Shown: positions 52,743-60,449 of the stretch, in pieces
Layout of the letters: each line of letters starts with the position of its first letter
Numbering within the stretch: position 1 is the first letter of the stretch
Program-made: the position numbers and the translations under genes
Assembly: GCA_045580165.1 (NCBI GenBank)
Contig: JAZNNG010000028.1
Location: 1-64,000, forward strand
DNA from: UBA4717 sp045580165
GTDB taxonomy: Bacteria > Bacillota > Clostridia > Oscillospirales > CAG-272
DNA: 64,000 nucleotides
Direction: 5' to 3'
The notes under the pieces: generated by a model
Database searches by the model: none
The model's input: only the letters and a program-made list of their open reading frames with translations
Told to the model about the DNA's origin: nothing

Positions 52743-53672
52743 TCATTTTATCTTATCTTCAATCTCTTTTGCATATCCTAATGCTTGTTCAGCTTCTACA
52801 TCATATCCGTTTTTACGGTGAATGTCCGCAATATCCAGATAAACTTGATATGCTTCTTTAAATTTTTCGAGTTTTCGATAACACCAAGCTATTTGATATT
52901 TTTCATCGCAAAAAGGCGTTCCTATTTCTCCTGATTTTTCACAGCATTCAATTGCCTCCTCATATTTGTCCATACTAAAATAAAGAAGGCCCTTAAGTAA
53001 ATACAATTCCCAATTATCAGGATATTTTTGCAGTGCCTCTTCGCAAACGGAAAGCCCCTTATTATACTCCTTTGCCGAATCGTATGCTTCTATAAGCAAG
53101 CACCATTCTCTCTCGTCAAGTTCCCCGCAGGCTTCGTCCATCTCGCGCTGACGTTCTTTCAGAATTTCCTCGCCCTTACCGAAAGCAAATAGCATACTCT
53201 GTTTCATTGATGCCGCTCGTCTATACGGCAACGAATTTTTATCCGTTTTATCATCTAAAACTTTATCAAACCATTTGAGAGCTTCTTCTTTGCAATAACC
53301 CATCATCGACTTATGGAGCCAGCCATAGTCCCATTTGTCGTACATTGTGAGCTCACCGGATTTCATCAACTTTTGATATTCAAGACGACATCTAAAAAAA
53401 TCCTCCGGCTCTTTGCTTATCTCATATAGAGCAGATAATCTTTGAGCATAATTGTCATAAGCGACAGACTGTTTCTTGAAAAGATCGTCTACCATCACGC
53501 CGTAGAGCTTTGCAATCTCGGGAAGCAGTAATACGTCGGGCAGAGTGGTCCCGCACTCCCATCTTGATACGCTTTGAGCAGTCACGCCAAGCTTTTCTGC
53601 AACATCTTCCTGTGTATATTTTTTTGCTAATCTGAATTTTTTCATATTTTCGGAAAATACAACTGAGTTCAT
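52743..53672 (-). CDS. XRE-family regulator with C-terminal TPR repeats
   Basis: A 309-aa protein. Residues 7-62 are an XRE helix-turn-helix (KYTQEDVAEKLGVTAQSVSRWECGTTLPDVLLLPEIAKLYGV). From about 100 onward it is helical with TPR-like repeats (for example NWELYLLKGLLYFSMDKYEEAIECCEKSG, then YQIAWCYRKLEKFKEAYQVY), as in peptide-sensing regulators. The gene is more AT-rich than its neighbours. The target and inducer are unknown; a palindrome in its own promoter region suggests autoregulation. Confidence 0.87.
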   Translation of the reverse strand: MNSVVFSENMKKFRLAKKYTQEDVAEKLGVTAQSVSRWECGTTLPDVLLLPEIAKLYGVMVDDLFKKQSVAYDNYAQRLSALYEISKEPEDFFRCRLEYQKLMKSGELTMYDKWDYGWLHKSMMGYCKEEALKWFDKVLDDKTDKNSLPYRRAASMKQSMLFAFGKGEEILKERQREMDEACGELDEREWCLLIEAYDSAKEYNKGLSVCEEALQKYPDNWELYLLKGLLYFSMDKYEEAIECCEKSGEIGTPFCDEKYQIAWCYRKLEKFKEAYQVYLDIADIHRKNGYDVEAEQALGYAKEIEDKIK

Positions 53673-53697
53673 AAATATAATCTCCTTTTTGTTTTTC

Positions 53698-53707
53698 GTA
53701 AGCTTAC
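53698..53707. promoter_or_regulatory. Palindrome GTAAGCTTAC, possible operator of the HTH-TPR gene
   Basis: A perfect 10-bp palindrome just downstream of the -10 box of the HTH-TPR promoter, the place where an autorepressor would bind. Confidence 0.35.
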
Positions 53708-53713
53708 AATTGT

Positions 53714-53742
53714 ATTATAACAGACATTAAGCGAAACAACAA
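53714..53742 (-). promoter_or_regulatory. Promoter of the HTH-TPR regulator gene
   Basis: On the minus strand, -35 TTGTTG (53737-53742) and -10 TATAAT (53714-53719) with a 17-bp spacer. Confidence 0.6.
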
Positions 53743-53840
53743 CATCTCATTTTATGATTAGACTCTCATTTCTTGCACATAAAACCGCAAATCTTATGTA
53801 GCAACGTTTGTTGCCTTTAATTAAAACAGTAATTGTAAAG

Positions 53841-53882
53841 AAAAAAGACAGAGAATACAAAAAACATTCTCTGTCTTTTTTT
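53841..53882 (-). terminator. Terminator after mgsA
   Basis: A long stem, AAAAAAGACAGAGAAT and its complement, with a 9-nt loop and T/A runs on both sides, about 30 bp past the mgsA stop in the leftward direction. Confidence 0.85.
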
Positions 53883-53912
53883 ATTAAGATAGGATTTGAT
53901 GTGCCGTTTTTG

Positions 53913-54287
53913 TTAATCTGCGAGAGATTTAAGTATGCAATCCGCAGTAGATTTGTTACTTGCCATCGGAATGTCGTAAACCTGAGATATGCGGAGAAGC
54001 GCCTTTACGTCGGGATCGTGAGGCATTGCCGTCAGCGGATCGGAGAAGAAGATTATAACGTCAATCTCTCCAACCGCAACGAGTGATCCTATCTGCTGGT
54101 CGCCGCCGAGAGGACCGCTGAGATATGCCTTAACGGGAAGACCCGTTGCTTCGTTGATTCTTGAGGCGGTAGTACCCGTTCCGCACAAGAAGTGGTGGGA
54201 GAGAAGCTCCTTGTTCTGCTTGCACCACTCAATAATGGTAGGCTTCATATTGTCGTGCGCTATAAGCGCAATTCTTTTGGAAGTCAT
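53913..54287 (-). CDS. mgsA: Methylglyoxal synthase
   Basis: Converts dihydroxyacetone phosphate to methylglyoxal and phosphate, a glycolytic overflow bypass. 124 aa: KRIALIAHDNMKP, the phosphate-binding GTGTTASRI, LSGPLGGDQQIG and IIFFSDPLTAMPHDPDVKALLR (catalytic Asp). AGGTG lies 6 nt before the ATG; a GTG three codons earlier is less likely. It is 15 bp downstream of yebC, so it is in the same transcript. Confidence 0.96.
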   Translation of the reverse strand: MTSKRIALIAHDNMKPTIIEWCKQNKELLSHHFLCGTGTTASRINEATGLPVKAYLSGPLGGDQQIGSLVAVGEIDVIIFFSDPLTAMPHDPDVKALLRISQVYDIPMASNKSTADCILKSLAD

Positions 54288-54302
54288 AATTGTCACCTGT
54301 TA

Positions 54303-55034
54303 TTATTCGTCAGCGTTTTCCCAGTTGTGGAATACGTTCTGAACGTCCTCGTTGTCGTCAAGATGCTCGAGGAGAAGATTCATATACTTGATATCTTCCT
54401 CGTTTTCAAGAGTAACGTAAGTAGCGGGAACCTTGTCCTTTTCAGCCGACTCGATCTTGTAGCCAAGACCTTCAAGCGCCTCTCTTACTGCACCGAGGTC
54501 GGAGGGCTCTGTGCTGATTTCAAAAATTTCGTCTTCTGCGGCGAAATCGGTAGCGCCTGCCTCAAGTGCATCCTCCATAAGCTTATCCTCGTCAACCGAG
54601 GAGTCCTTTGCGATAATGATAACGCCGCGGTCGGTAAACATAAAGCTTACGCAACCCGTAGTACCGAGATTACCGTGGAACTTGTCGAAATAGTGACGCA
54701 CCTCGGATGCGGTACGGTTTCTGTTGTCGGTAGTTGTTTCAACGATAACGGCAACGCCTGCAGGACCGTAGCCCTCGTAGGTGATCTCCTCGTAATCAAC
54801 GTTTTCGGAGCCGAGCGCCTTTTTGATGGTACGCTCGATATTATCGTTAGGTACGTTGTTGCTCTTTGCCTTGGAAATAAGGTCGCGGAGCTTTGAGTTA
54901 GATGTAGGATCTCCTCCGCCTTCCTTAACGGCAATCATAATCTCCTTGCCTATCTTGGTAAAGATCTTAGCTCTCTGTGCATCGGTCTTTTCCTTTTTGT
55001 GCATAATATTTTTCCATTTGCTGTGTCCTGACAT
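54303..55034 (-). CDS. YebC/PmpR family protein
   Basis: A 243-aa protein of the YebC family, linked in different bacteria to transcription regulation and, more recently, to translation of difficult (proline-rich) stretches. It opens MSGHSKWKNIMHKKEKTDAQRAKIFTKI, has GGGDPTSNSKLRDLISKAKSNNVPNDNIERTIKKA and ends in acidic LLLEHLDDNEDVQNVFHNW. All three domains are present. It has its own promoter and precedes mgsA. Confidence 0.96.
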   Translation of the reverse strand: MSGHSKWKNIMHKKEKTDAQRAKIFTKIGKEIMIAVKEGGGDPTSNSKLRDLISKAKSNNVPNDNIERTIKKALGSENVDYEEITYEGYGPAGVAVIVETTTDNRNRTASEVRHYFDKFHGNLGTTGCVSFMFTDRGVIIIAKDSSVDEDKLMEDALEAGATDFAAEDEIFEISTEPSDLGAVREALEGLGYKIESAEKDKVPATYVTLENEEDIKYMNLLLEHLDDNEDVQNVFHNWENADE

Positions 55035-55092
55035 TTTTGTTTCTCCTTGAAATTTTCTATTTATATTACTTAAATATTAACTGATTGAATGT

Positions 55093-55122
55093 AGTATAGA
55101 GATTCAAATCCCCTGTTTTCAA
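55093..55122 (-). promoter_or_regulatory. Promoter of yebC-mgsA
   Basis: On the minus strand, -35 TTGAAA (55117-55122) and -10 TATACT (55093-55098) with an 18-bp spacer, about 60 bp before yebC. Confidence 0.6.
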
Positions 55123-55170
55123 CATACGATAGGGTATGAGTTGAGACTTAAAATTCGCTCATACATCATA

Positions 55171-55225
55171 CGCGCCATGCCCGCCGGTATTTACCGGCCG
55201 CGCCATGTCCGTCCGTGCTACGGAC
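55171..55225. repeat. Tandem pair of hairpin units after argS
   Basis: Two units of about 27 bp, each made of CGCGCCATGYCCG followed by a small hairpin: CCGGTATTTACCGG in the first (to 55197) and GTCCGTGCTACGGAC in the second (55211-55225). The leaders are nearly identical while the stems differ. They lie directly after the argS stop and may end that transcript, although no U-tract follows. Confidence 0.5.
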
Positions 55226-56929
55226 TTAAATCTTTTCGGGCGCCTTCATACAGATAAGGCCGAATGCGGTCTTCAGTACGTTGTTGACCGCCTTGGTGAG
55301 AGCAACACGTGTAGCTTTAACGTCAGCGTCATCTGCCGTCACGATGGGACAGGAGTGATAGAAGCGGTTGAAGGTGTTGCACACCTCGATGATATAACGC
55401 GTGATAACCATTGGCTCGTATTCGTTAAGTGCTGAAAGTATCTTTTCGGGATATCTTGCAAGCACCTTGACAAGCTCTGTTTCGGTAGCATCTGTGAACT
55501 TGATACCACCTACTGTACCGTCAGCCTTGCTGAGAATCGAGCAGGTACGCGCGTACGTGTACTGCGAGTAAGGACCTGTGTTGCCTTCAAACGAGAGCGC
55601 ATCCTCAAGAACGAAGTTTATGTCCTTGATCCTGTTGTTTGAGAGGTAGTGGAATACGATAGCACCAACACCGACTGCCTCAGCGATATCGTCGCTGTTT
55701 TCAAGGTCGGGATTCTTTTCCTTCATAATATCGTGAACCTTTTCTATCGACATTTTGAAAAGATCCTTCAATAGAATGACGTTACCCGTACGGGTAGCAA
55801 GCTTTTCGCCGTTTATCGATACCGTACCGTAGGGGACGTGAACGAGGTCCTTCGCCCATTCGTGACCCATAAGCTCAACAACCTTGAACCACTGAGCAAA
55901 GTGTAAGCTCTGACCTGCGGAGGTAACGTAGATACATTTGTCGAAGTCGTAGGTCTTCTTTCTGTAATCGGCCGCGGCAATATCACGGGTAGGGTAGAGG
56001 GTAGAGCCGTCACGCTTGAGGATAAGACAGGGCGGCATACCGAATTCTTCAAGGTCGATGATAGACGCACCGTCGTCGATCTTCATAAGCTTCTTCTCAC
56101 GAAGCTCCTCGACTATAGCAGGCATCTTGTCTGAATAGAAGCTTTCGCCGTTGTAGCTGTCAAACTCAATTCCGAGCTGCTTGTAGGTCTTCTGATATTC
56201 AGCAAGGCTTATCTCGATAAACCACTTCCAGAGAGCAATGTTTTCTTCGTCAAAATGCTCAAGCTTGGTAAACTCTGCGCGAGCTTTATCGTTAAGCTCA
56301 GCATCCTTTTCCGCTTCCTCGTGGAACTTGACGTAGAGAGCTACAAGCTCGTCAATACCGCCGTTTTCAATCTTTTCACGGTCACCCCAAAGCCTGTAAG
56401 CGACTATAAGCTTACCGAACTGTGTTCCCCAGTCGCCGAGGTGATTGATACCGATACAGTTGTAGCCGGCGAACTCGTGAAGCATTTTAATTGAGTGTCC
56501 GATAACCGTAGTACCGAGATGGCCTATATGGAACGGCTTTGCTACGTTGGGGGAGGAGTAGTCGATAACGATATTCTTTCCCTTACCGAAATCAAACCGT
56601 CCGTAGTCTGTACCGAGCGTATTTATCTCGCCGACCTTGTCTGCGAGGTAGCTTTCCGAAATAAACATATTGAGGTAACCGCCCGCAACGTCGACCTTTC
56701 CGATCTCGGGCATTTTAATACACTCTGCAAGTGACGCCGCAATAGCTGGAGGCGCCATTCTGAGCGCGCGGCTGAGTTTAAAGCAGGGGAACGCAAGGTC
56801 ACCCATAGCTGCATCGGGCGGATACTCGAACATAACAGAGATCTGTTCGGCATCGAGTCCGTGAGAGTCGTTTTTCGTATTCAGCTCGCAAAGTATTGCG
56901 TCTGCGAGCTTTCTTTTAAGATTAAGCAT
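55226..56929 (-). CDS. argS: Arginyl-tRNA synthetase
   Basis: Class Ia synthetase charging tRNA-Arg. 567 aa: N-terminal tRNA-binding add-1 domain (about 1-110), the Rossmann core with SSPNVAKPFHIGHLGTTVIG (HIGH motif), NHLGDWGTQFGKL, and an anticodon-binding helical domain ending KTAFGLICMKAPEKI. KLATRTGNVILL takes the place of the KMSKS loop, as in many ArgRS. It lies 25 bp downstream of murE in the same orientation. Confidence 0.97.
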   Translation of the reverse strand: MLNLKRKLADAILCELNTKNDSHGLDAEQISVMFEYPPDAAMGDLAFPCFKLSRALRMAPPAIAASLAECIKMPEIGKVDVAGGYLNMFISESYLADKVGEINTLGTDYGRFDFGKGKNIVIDYSSPNVAKPFHIGHLGTTVIGHSIKMLHEFAGYNCIGINHLGDWGTQFGKLIVAYRLWGDREKIENGGIDELVALYVKFHEEAEKDAELNDKARAEFTKLEHFDEENIALWKWFIEISLAEYQKTYKQLGIEFDSYNGESFYSDKMPAIVEELREKKLMKIDDGASIIDLEEFGMPPCLILKRDGSTLYPTRDIAAADYRKKTYDFDKCIYVTSAGQSLHFAQWFKVVELMGHEWAKDLVHVPYGTVSINGEKLATRTGNVILLKDLFKMSIEKVHDIMKEKNPDLENSDDIAEAVGVGAIVFHYLSNNRIKDINFVLEDALSFEGNTGPYSQYTYARTCSILSKADGTVGGIKFTDATETELVKVLARYPEKILSALNEYEPMVITRYIIEVCNTFNRFYHSCPIVTADDADVKATRVALTKAVNNVLKTAFGLICMKAPEKI

Positions 56930-56954
56930 ATAGAGTCCTTTCTTTTATAATGCC

Positions 56955-58424
56955 TTAACCTCTTTTTGTGAGCAAAGAGGCTTCTTTTAATATAATGTCA
57001 CGCTCACAGAAGGGAATGCGTTTTCCCTCAACGAGCTGATATTTTTCATGACCTTTTCCTGCAAAAACTATAACGTCACCAATGCAGGCATTTCTGATTA
57101 CGTACTTTATCGCTTCCTCGCGATCGGGGATAATAACGTAAGGGGTAGACGTGCCCTTGAAGCTTTCCTCTATATCGGATAATATCTTCATCGGGTCTTC
57201 AAAATCGGGATTATCACTTGTGAGTACACAAAAATCCGCGTGCTTTGCACATACGTCGCCAAGCTCCTTTCTGCGAAGCTCTGTCCTCGAGCCCACCGAG
57301 CCGAAAACTATCACAAGCCTTTTGGGTGAGTAGGTGGCTACCGTGTCGATGAGGTTTTGCATTGAATAGCCGTTGTGCGCGTAGTCGATTATGACCGTGC
57401 AGGAGTCGATAGCGTCTATTATCTCAAAGCGTCCCTCGACGGTTGCGCTCTTAAGCGCCGATATTATCACCTTATCGTCAACGCCGAAGCGCTTTGCCGC
57501 AGCAATAGCCGCAAGCGCATTGTAGACGTTGAAAACTCCGGGCATTTTCAGCGTGATCGGAGCAGTTCCCGTGGCGCTTACACATTCAAACGAGATGCCG
57601 AGTGAATTATCGGTCTTGTACTGACGTATAAGCTCCGCCTTAAAGTCTGCGTGAGTATTAAGCGCATAGGTTTGAGATAAGCATGTGGCGTCTTTTCGCA
57701 TATCCGTGTAATGCGGATCATCGGAATTGAAAATTCCGATGCGGCAGTTCTTGAAAAGCTCAGCCTTGCATTCCATATAGTTTTCAAAAGTCGGATGCTC
57801 ACCGTCGCCGATATGGTCGGGGGCAAGGTTTGTGAAAACGCCGACGTCAAAGATTATGCCTTCAACGCGGTGTGTAAGGTATGCCTGTGACGATACCTCG
57901 ATAACGCAAGCGTCGACGCCTGACTTTAACATCTTGTCAAATGCCTTGAAAAGCTCGTAGCTTTCGGGCGTGGTGTTGAGAGTGGGTGAATGCTCACCGT
58001 TAATGTATATACCGTTCGTGCCGATGGTAGCGGTGTTTATTTTAGCCGCGTTAAGAATATCGGCAGTCAGCTTGGTTACCGTTGTCTTTCCCTTTGTTCC
58101 TGTGATACCGATAAGCTTAATTCGTCTCTCGGGGTGAGAGAAAAACTCGGCAGAGATAAGAGCAAGCGCACGTCTTGTGTTGTCTGTATAAATAACCGTG
58201 GCGTCAGAGGGAAGTGTCAACTCTTTTTGTGCGATAAACGCACGGCAACCGTTTTGGTATGCGCTCTCGGCATATTTGTGACCGTCTGTTACTGCACCCG
58301 TCAGACAGACGAACAAAGTAGACGGCTTTGCCTTGCGCGAATCGTAAACAATATCCGAGATATCTGTGTCGGAAAATTTCTGATCCCCGATATCTATAAC
58401 GCATGTTAACTGTGAAAGAAGCAT
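56955..58424 (-). CDS. murE: UDP-MurNAc-tripeptide synthetase MurE (diamino acid not meso-DAP by motif)
   Basis: Adds the third residue to UDP-MurNAc-L-Ala-D-Glu. 489 aa: N-terminal UDP-binding domain, P-loop GITGTKGKTT (about 106-115), central domain with YELFKAF and IEVSSQAYLTHRV, and a C-terminal domain with VVIDYAHNGY-like VIIDYAHNGYSMQNL and FGSVGSRTELRR. The substrate motif reads D404-N-P-D407 in SDNPDFEDP, whereas meso-DAP enzymes have DNPR; Lys-adding enzymes lack that Arg. A Lys or Orn specificity is therefore possible. It is followed by argS and preceded by a racemase and an ATP-grasp ligase. Confidence 0.92.
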   Translation of the reverse strand: MLLSQLTCVIDIGDQKFSDTDISDIVYDSRKAKPSTLFVCLTGAVTDGHKYAESAYQNGCRAFIAQKELTLPSDATVIYTDNTRRALALISAEFFSHPERRIKLIGITGTKGKTTVTKLTADILNAAKINTATIGTNGIYINGEHSPTLNTTPESYELFKAFDKMLKSGVDACVIEVSSQAYLTHRVEGIIFDVGVFTNLAPDHIGDGEHPTFENYMECKAELFKNCRIGIFNSDDPHYTDMRKDATCLSQTYALNTHADFKAELIRQYKTDNSLGISFECVSATGTAPITLKMPGVFNVYNALAAIAAAKRFGVDDKVIISALKSATVEGRFEIIDAIDSCTVIIDYAHNGYSMQNLIDTVATYSPKRLVIVFGSVGSRTELRRKELGDVCAKHADFCVLTSDNPDFEDPMKILSDIEESFKGTSTPYVIIPDREEAIKYVIRNACIGDVIVFAGKGHEKYQLVEGKRIPFCERDIILKEASLLTKRG

Positions 58425-58453
58425 ATTATTTCACCGTGTTTAAGTATTTGCCG

Positions 58454-59170
58454 TTATCGGCAGGGCTTTTCGCAGGCTTCAACCGTGCGACGAGCCAAAA
58501 TTTCAAGAGAGTCGACGAAGAAATCGTCATTCTTTATCTCAGGGTAGTTTTTCTTGACGAGAGAAAGCTCGGTACACCCGAGGATTACTCTCTCGCATCC
58601 GAGAGCCTTCATTTTGTCGGCAATTTCGGAGAATTTTTCAATGTTGGGGTCAATACCCTTTTTTATCGACTCAAAGATCATATCGGTAATAACGTCCTGG
58701 TCCTTCCCGTCGGGGGATATGATCTCGACCTTACCCTTGCCCGAGCGCTGATACGTACCTGCCTTGCAGGTGCCCTCGGTTGCAAAAAGCGCGGCCTTCG
58801 TCACACCTGAGCTATAAAGGAAATCAACCGTTTCGTCGATTATATTAAGTATAGGGATGTTTATTTCCTTTGCGATACCGTCGTAAAAATAGTGGGCGGT
58901 GTTGCAGGGAATAGCAATAACGTCTGCGCCGTATATCTCAAGCTTCTTGGCTTCCTCTATCATAACAGGCAGGGGATTGTCGTCGCTCTGACCGAGTATA
59001 AAGCTTGAACGGTCGGGGGTTGACGAACGGCTCGATATGACCATATCAATATGGTCCTGATCGCGCTCAACAACAGTAAGCGAGGTTAGAAGCTCGTAGA
59101 AATAGGCGGTTGCCATAGGACCGAGGCCGCCGAGAATACCGAGCAGCTTGTTTTTCTTTTCTTTTAACAT
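58454..59170 (-). CDS. Aspartate/glutamate racemase family protein
   Basis: A cofactor-independent amino-acid racemase, 238 aa. The two catalytic cysteines are C89 in IPCNTAH and C199 in LGCTELS; KLLGILGGLGPMATAYFYELL is the usual N-terminus. Aspartate racemases of this family make D-Asp. The ATG at 59170 lies 6 nt after GGAG; the TTG four codons upstream overlaps that site. Its neighbours (ATP-grasp ligase, asnB-like gene and murE) suggest that the product is D-Asp for the cell wall. Confidence 0.92.
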   Translation of the reverse strand: MLKEKKNKLLGILGGLGPMATAYFYELLTSLTVVERDQDHIDMVISSRSSTPDRSSFILGQSDDNPLPVMIEEAKKLEIYGADVIAIPCNTAHYFYDGIAKEINIPILNIIDETVDFLYSSGVTKAALFATEGTCKAGTYQRSGKGKVEIISPDGKDQDVITDMIFESIKKGIDPNIEKFSEIADKMKALGCERVILGCTELSLVKKNYPEIKNDDFFVDSLEILARRTVEACEKPCR

Positions 59171-59200
59171 CTTTAACTCCAATAAAAATAAACTTAAGAG

Positions 59201-60421
59201 TTATTTGTACTGTCTGTACTTTTTGAAATGATTAAACGTGTATGCGAGCGCATAGAATAAGCGCTTCGGATTGTTTTTGGTGTCGAATTTGTAGAAATAC
59301 GACGAAAACTCGCGTCCGTCCTTGATAAGAGACTTGATGCTCTTTATTATTTCGGGCTTTGTCCTCATATAAGAATAAATGATTTTTTTCGGAACAATAT
59401 GCCAGAATGCAGGCTTTCCGAAAATAATACCGTCAAGACCGTCTCCGAGTCTGTCGTTTATGACAAGCTCTGCAATATTACAGCCGGATGCGGTAACGTA
59501 GTAGTTGCTTCTTCCTTGTCTGAGGTTGATCTCAAACGCGCGGTAGGTGTTGTCGCGCTCATCGTACTTGATATCGAAGTTTGCAAAGCCGACGTAGCCG
59601 ATGTTTTCAAGATAGGTCTTGAAGGATTCCATAAGCTCGGGATTTTCCTCTGTGAGAATAGCCGCGTGGTTGCCGACGGCCTTTGGAGTGTGCTCCTCAA
59701 GCAGAACGTGACCGAGACACATCATACGCACCTTGCCGTTTTTGTCCGAGTATGCGGTCAGAACTCTCATATTGGAGTCGTCACCCGGAATGGTATCCTG
59801 AAGTATTATCTCATCGGGGTATCCCGATGCGTAAATAGCGTCGATTGCCGCTTTTGCTTCCTCGGGGGTTTTTGAGAAATAAACCTTTTTCATACCGTCA
59901 AAGGGATACTTCCAATAAAGAATACTGCTCGACGGCTTCACGATTATCGGATATTTGAATCCAAGTGCGTCTTCTGTGAGAATATCTGCAGAGTAATCGG
60001 AGCCGATGATCTTGGTCTTGGGGTAGAGAATACCTGCCGAGTCGCACTCCTTGTAGAAGTTCGCCTTGCTCTGAAGCTTTTCCCAAAGCTCGACGTCAAT
60101 ATACGGCATAATAAACTTATCTGCAAGCTTGTCCTTGCATTTTATAATGAGTCCCGCATAATCGTCGGTACAACCCATAAGAACGAGGCTTTTGCCGCTT
60201 TTTGTTTCTGCAAAATCAAGGAGCGTTTTTACAAAGACCTCGGGCTCGTCAAAATCGGGAACCGTAGTGAATTTTATTATTTTTGAATGCTTCGTGCAAC
60301 CGATTTCGTATCTGCCGAAGGCATTGGCTATTACTCCGTATTTTTCGTGAAAGGCACGGGCTACGTTATAGCAGTTAAGGTCTGCGCCTGCAATAACTAA
60401 CTCAAAATCCTTGTTTGTCAT
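59201..60421 (-). CDS. ATP-grasp ligase, candidate D-aspartate ligase
   Basis: A 406-aa ATP-grasp carboxylate-amine ligase. It opens FELVIAGADLNCYNVARAFHEKYG and has YPIIVKPSSS in the nucleotide-binding lobe, EIILQDTIPGDDSNMRVL, and the metal-binding region GFANFDIKYD with FEINLRQGRSNYY. The overall plan matches COG3919-type enzymes, whose known member in Enterococcus faecium attaches D-Asp to the peptidoglycan stem. Next to a racemase and murE, a D-aspartate ligase is the best guess. The start was chosen by GGAG 6 nt upstream. Confidence 0.72.
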   Translation of the reverse strand: MTNKDFELVIAGADLNCYNVARAFHEKYGVIANAFGRYEIGCTKHSKIIKFTTVPDFDEPEVFVKTLLDFAETKSGKSLVLMGCTDDYAGLIIKCKDKLADKFIMPYIDVELWEKLQSKANFYKECDSAGILYPKTKIIGSDYSADILTEDALGFKYPIIVKPSSSILYWKYPFDGMKKVYFSKTPEEAKAAIDAIYASGYPDEIILQDTIPGDDSNMRVLTAYSDKNGKVRMMCLGHVLLEEHTPKAVGNHAAILTEENPELMESFKTYLENIGYVGFANFDIKYDERDNTYRAFEINLRQGRSNYYVTASGCNIAELVINDRLGDGLDGIIFGKPAFWHIVPKKIIYSYMRTKPEIIKSIKSLIKDGREFSSYFYKFDTKNNPKRLFYALAYTFNHFKKYRQYK

Positions 60422-60431
60422 ACTTTTCTCC

Positions 60432-60449
60432 AAAAGCCCTACGGCTTTT
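60432..60449 (-). terminator. Short hairpin between asnB-like gene and ATP-grasp gene
   Basis: AAAAGCC-x4-GGCTTTT straddles the stop codon of the upstream gene and is followed by a short U run in the leftward direction, just before the GGAG of the next gene. Probably a weak attenuator, since the downstream genes have no obvious separate promoter. Confidence 0.4.
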
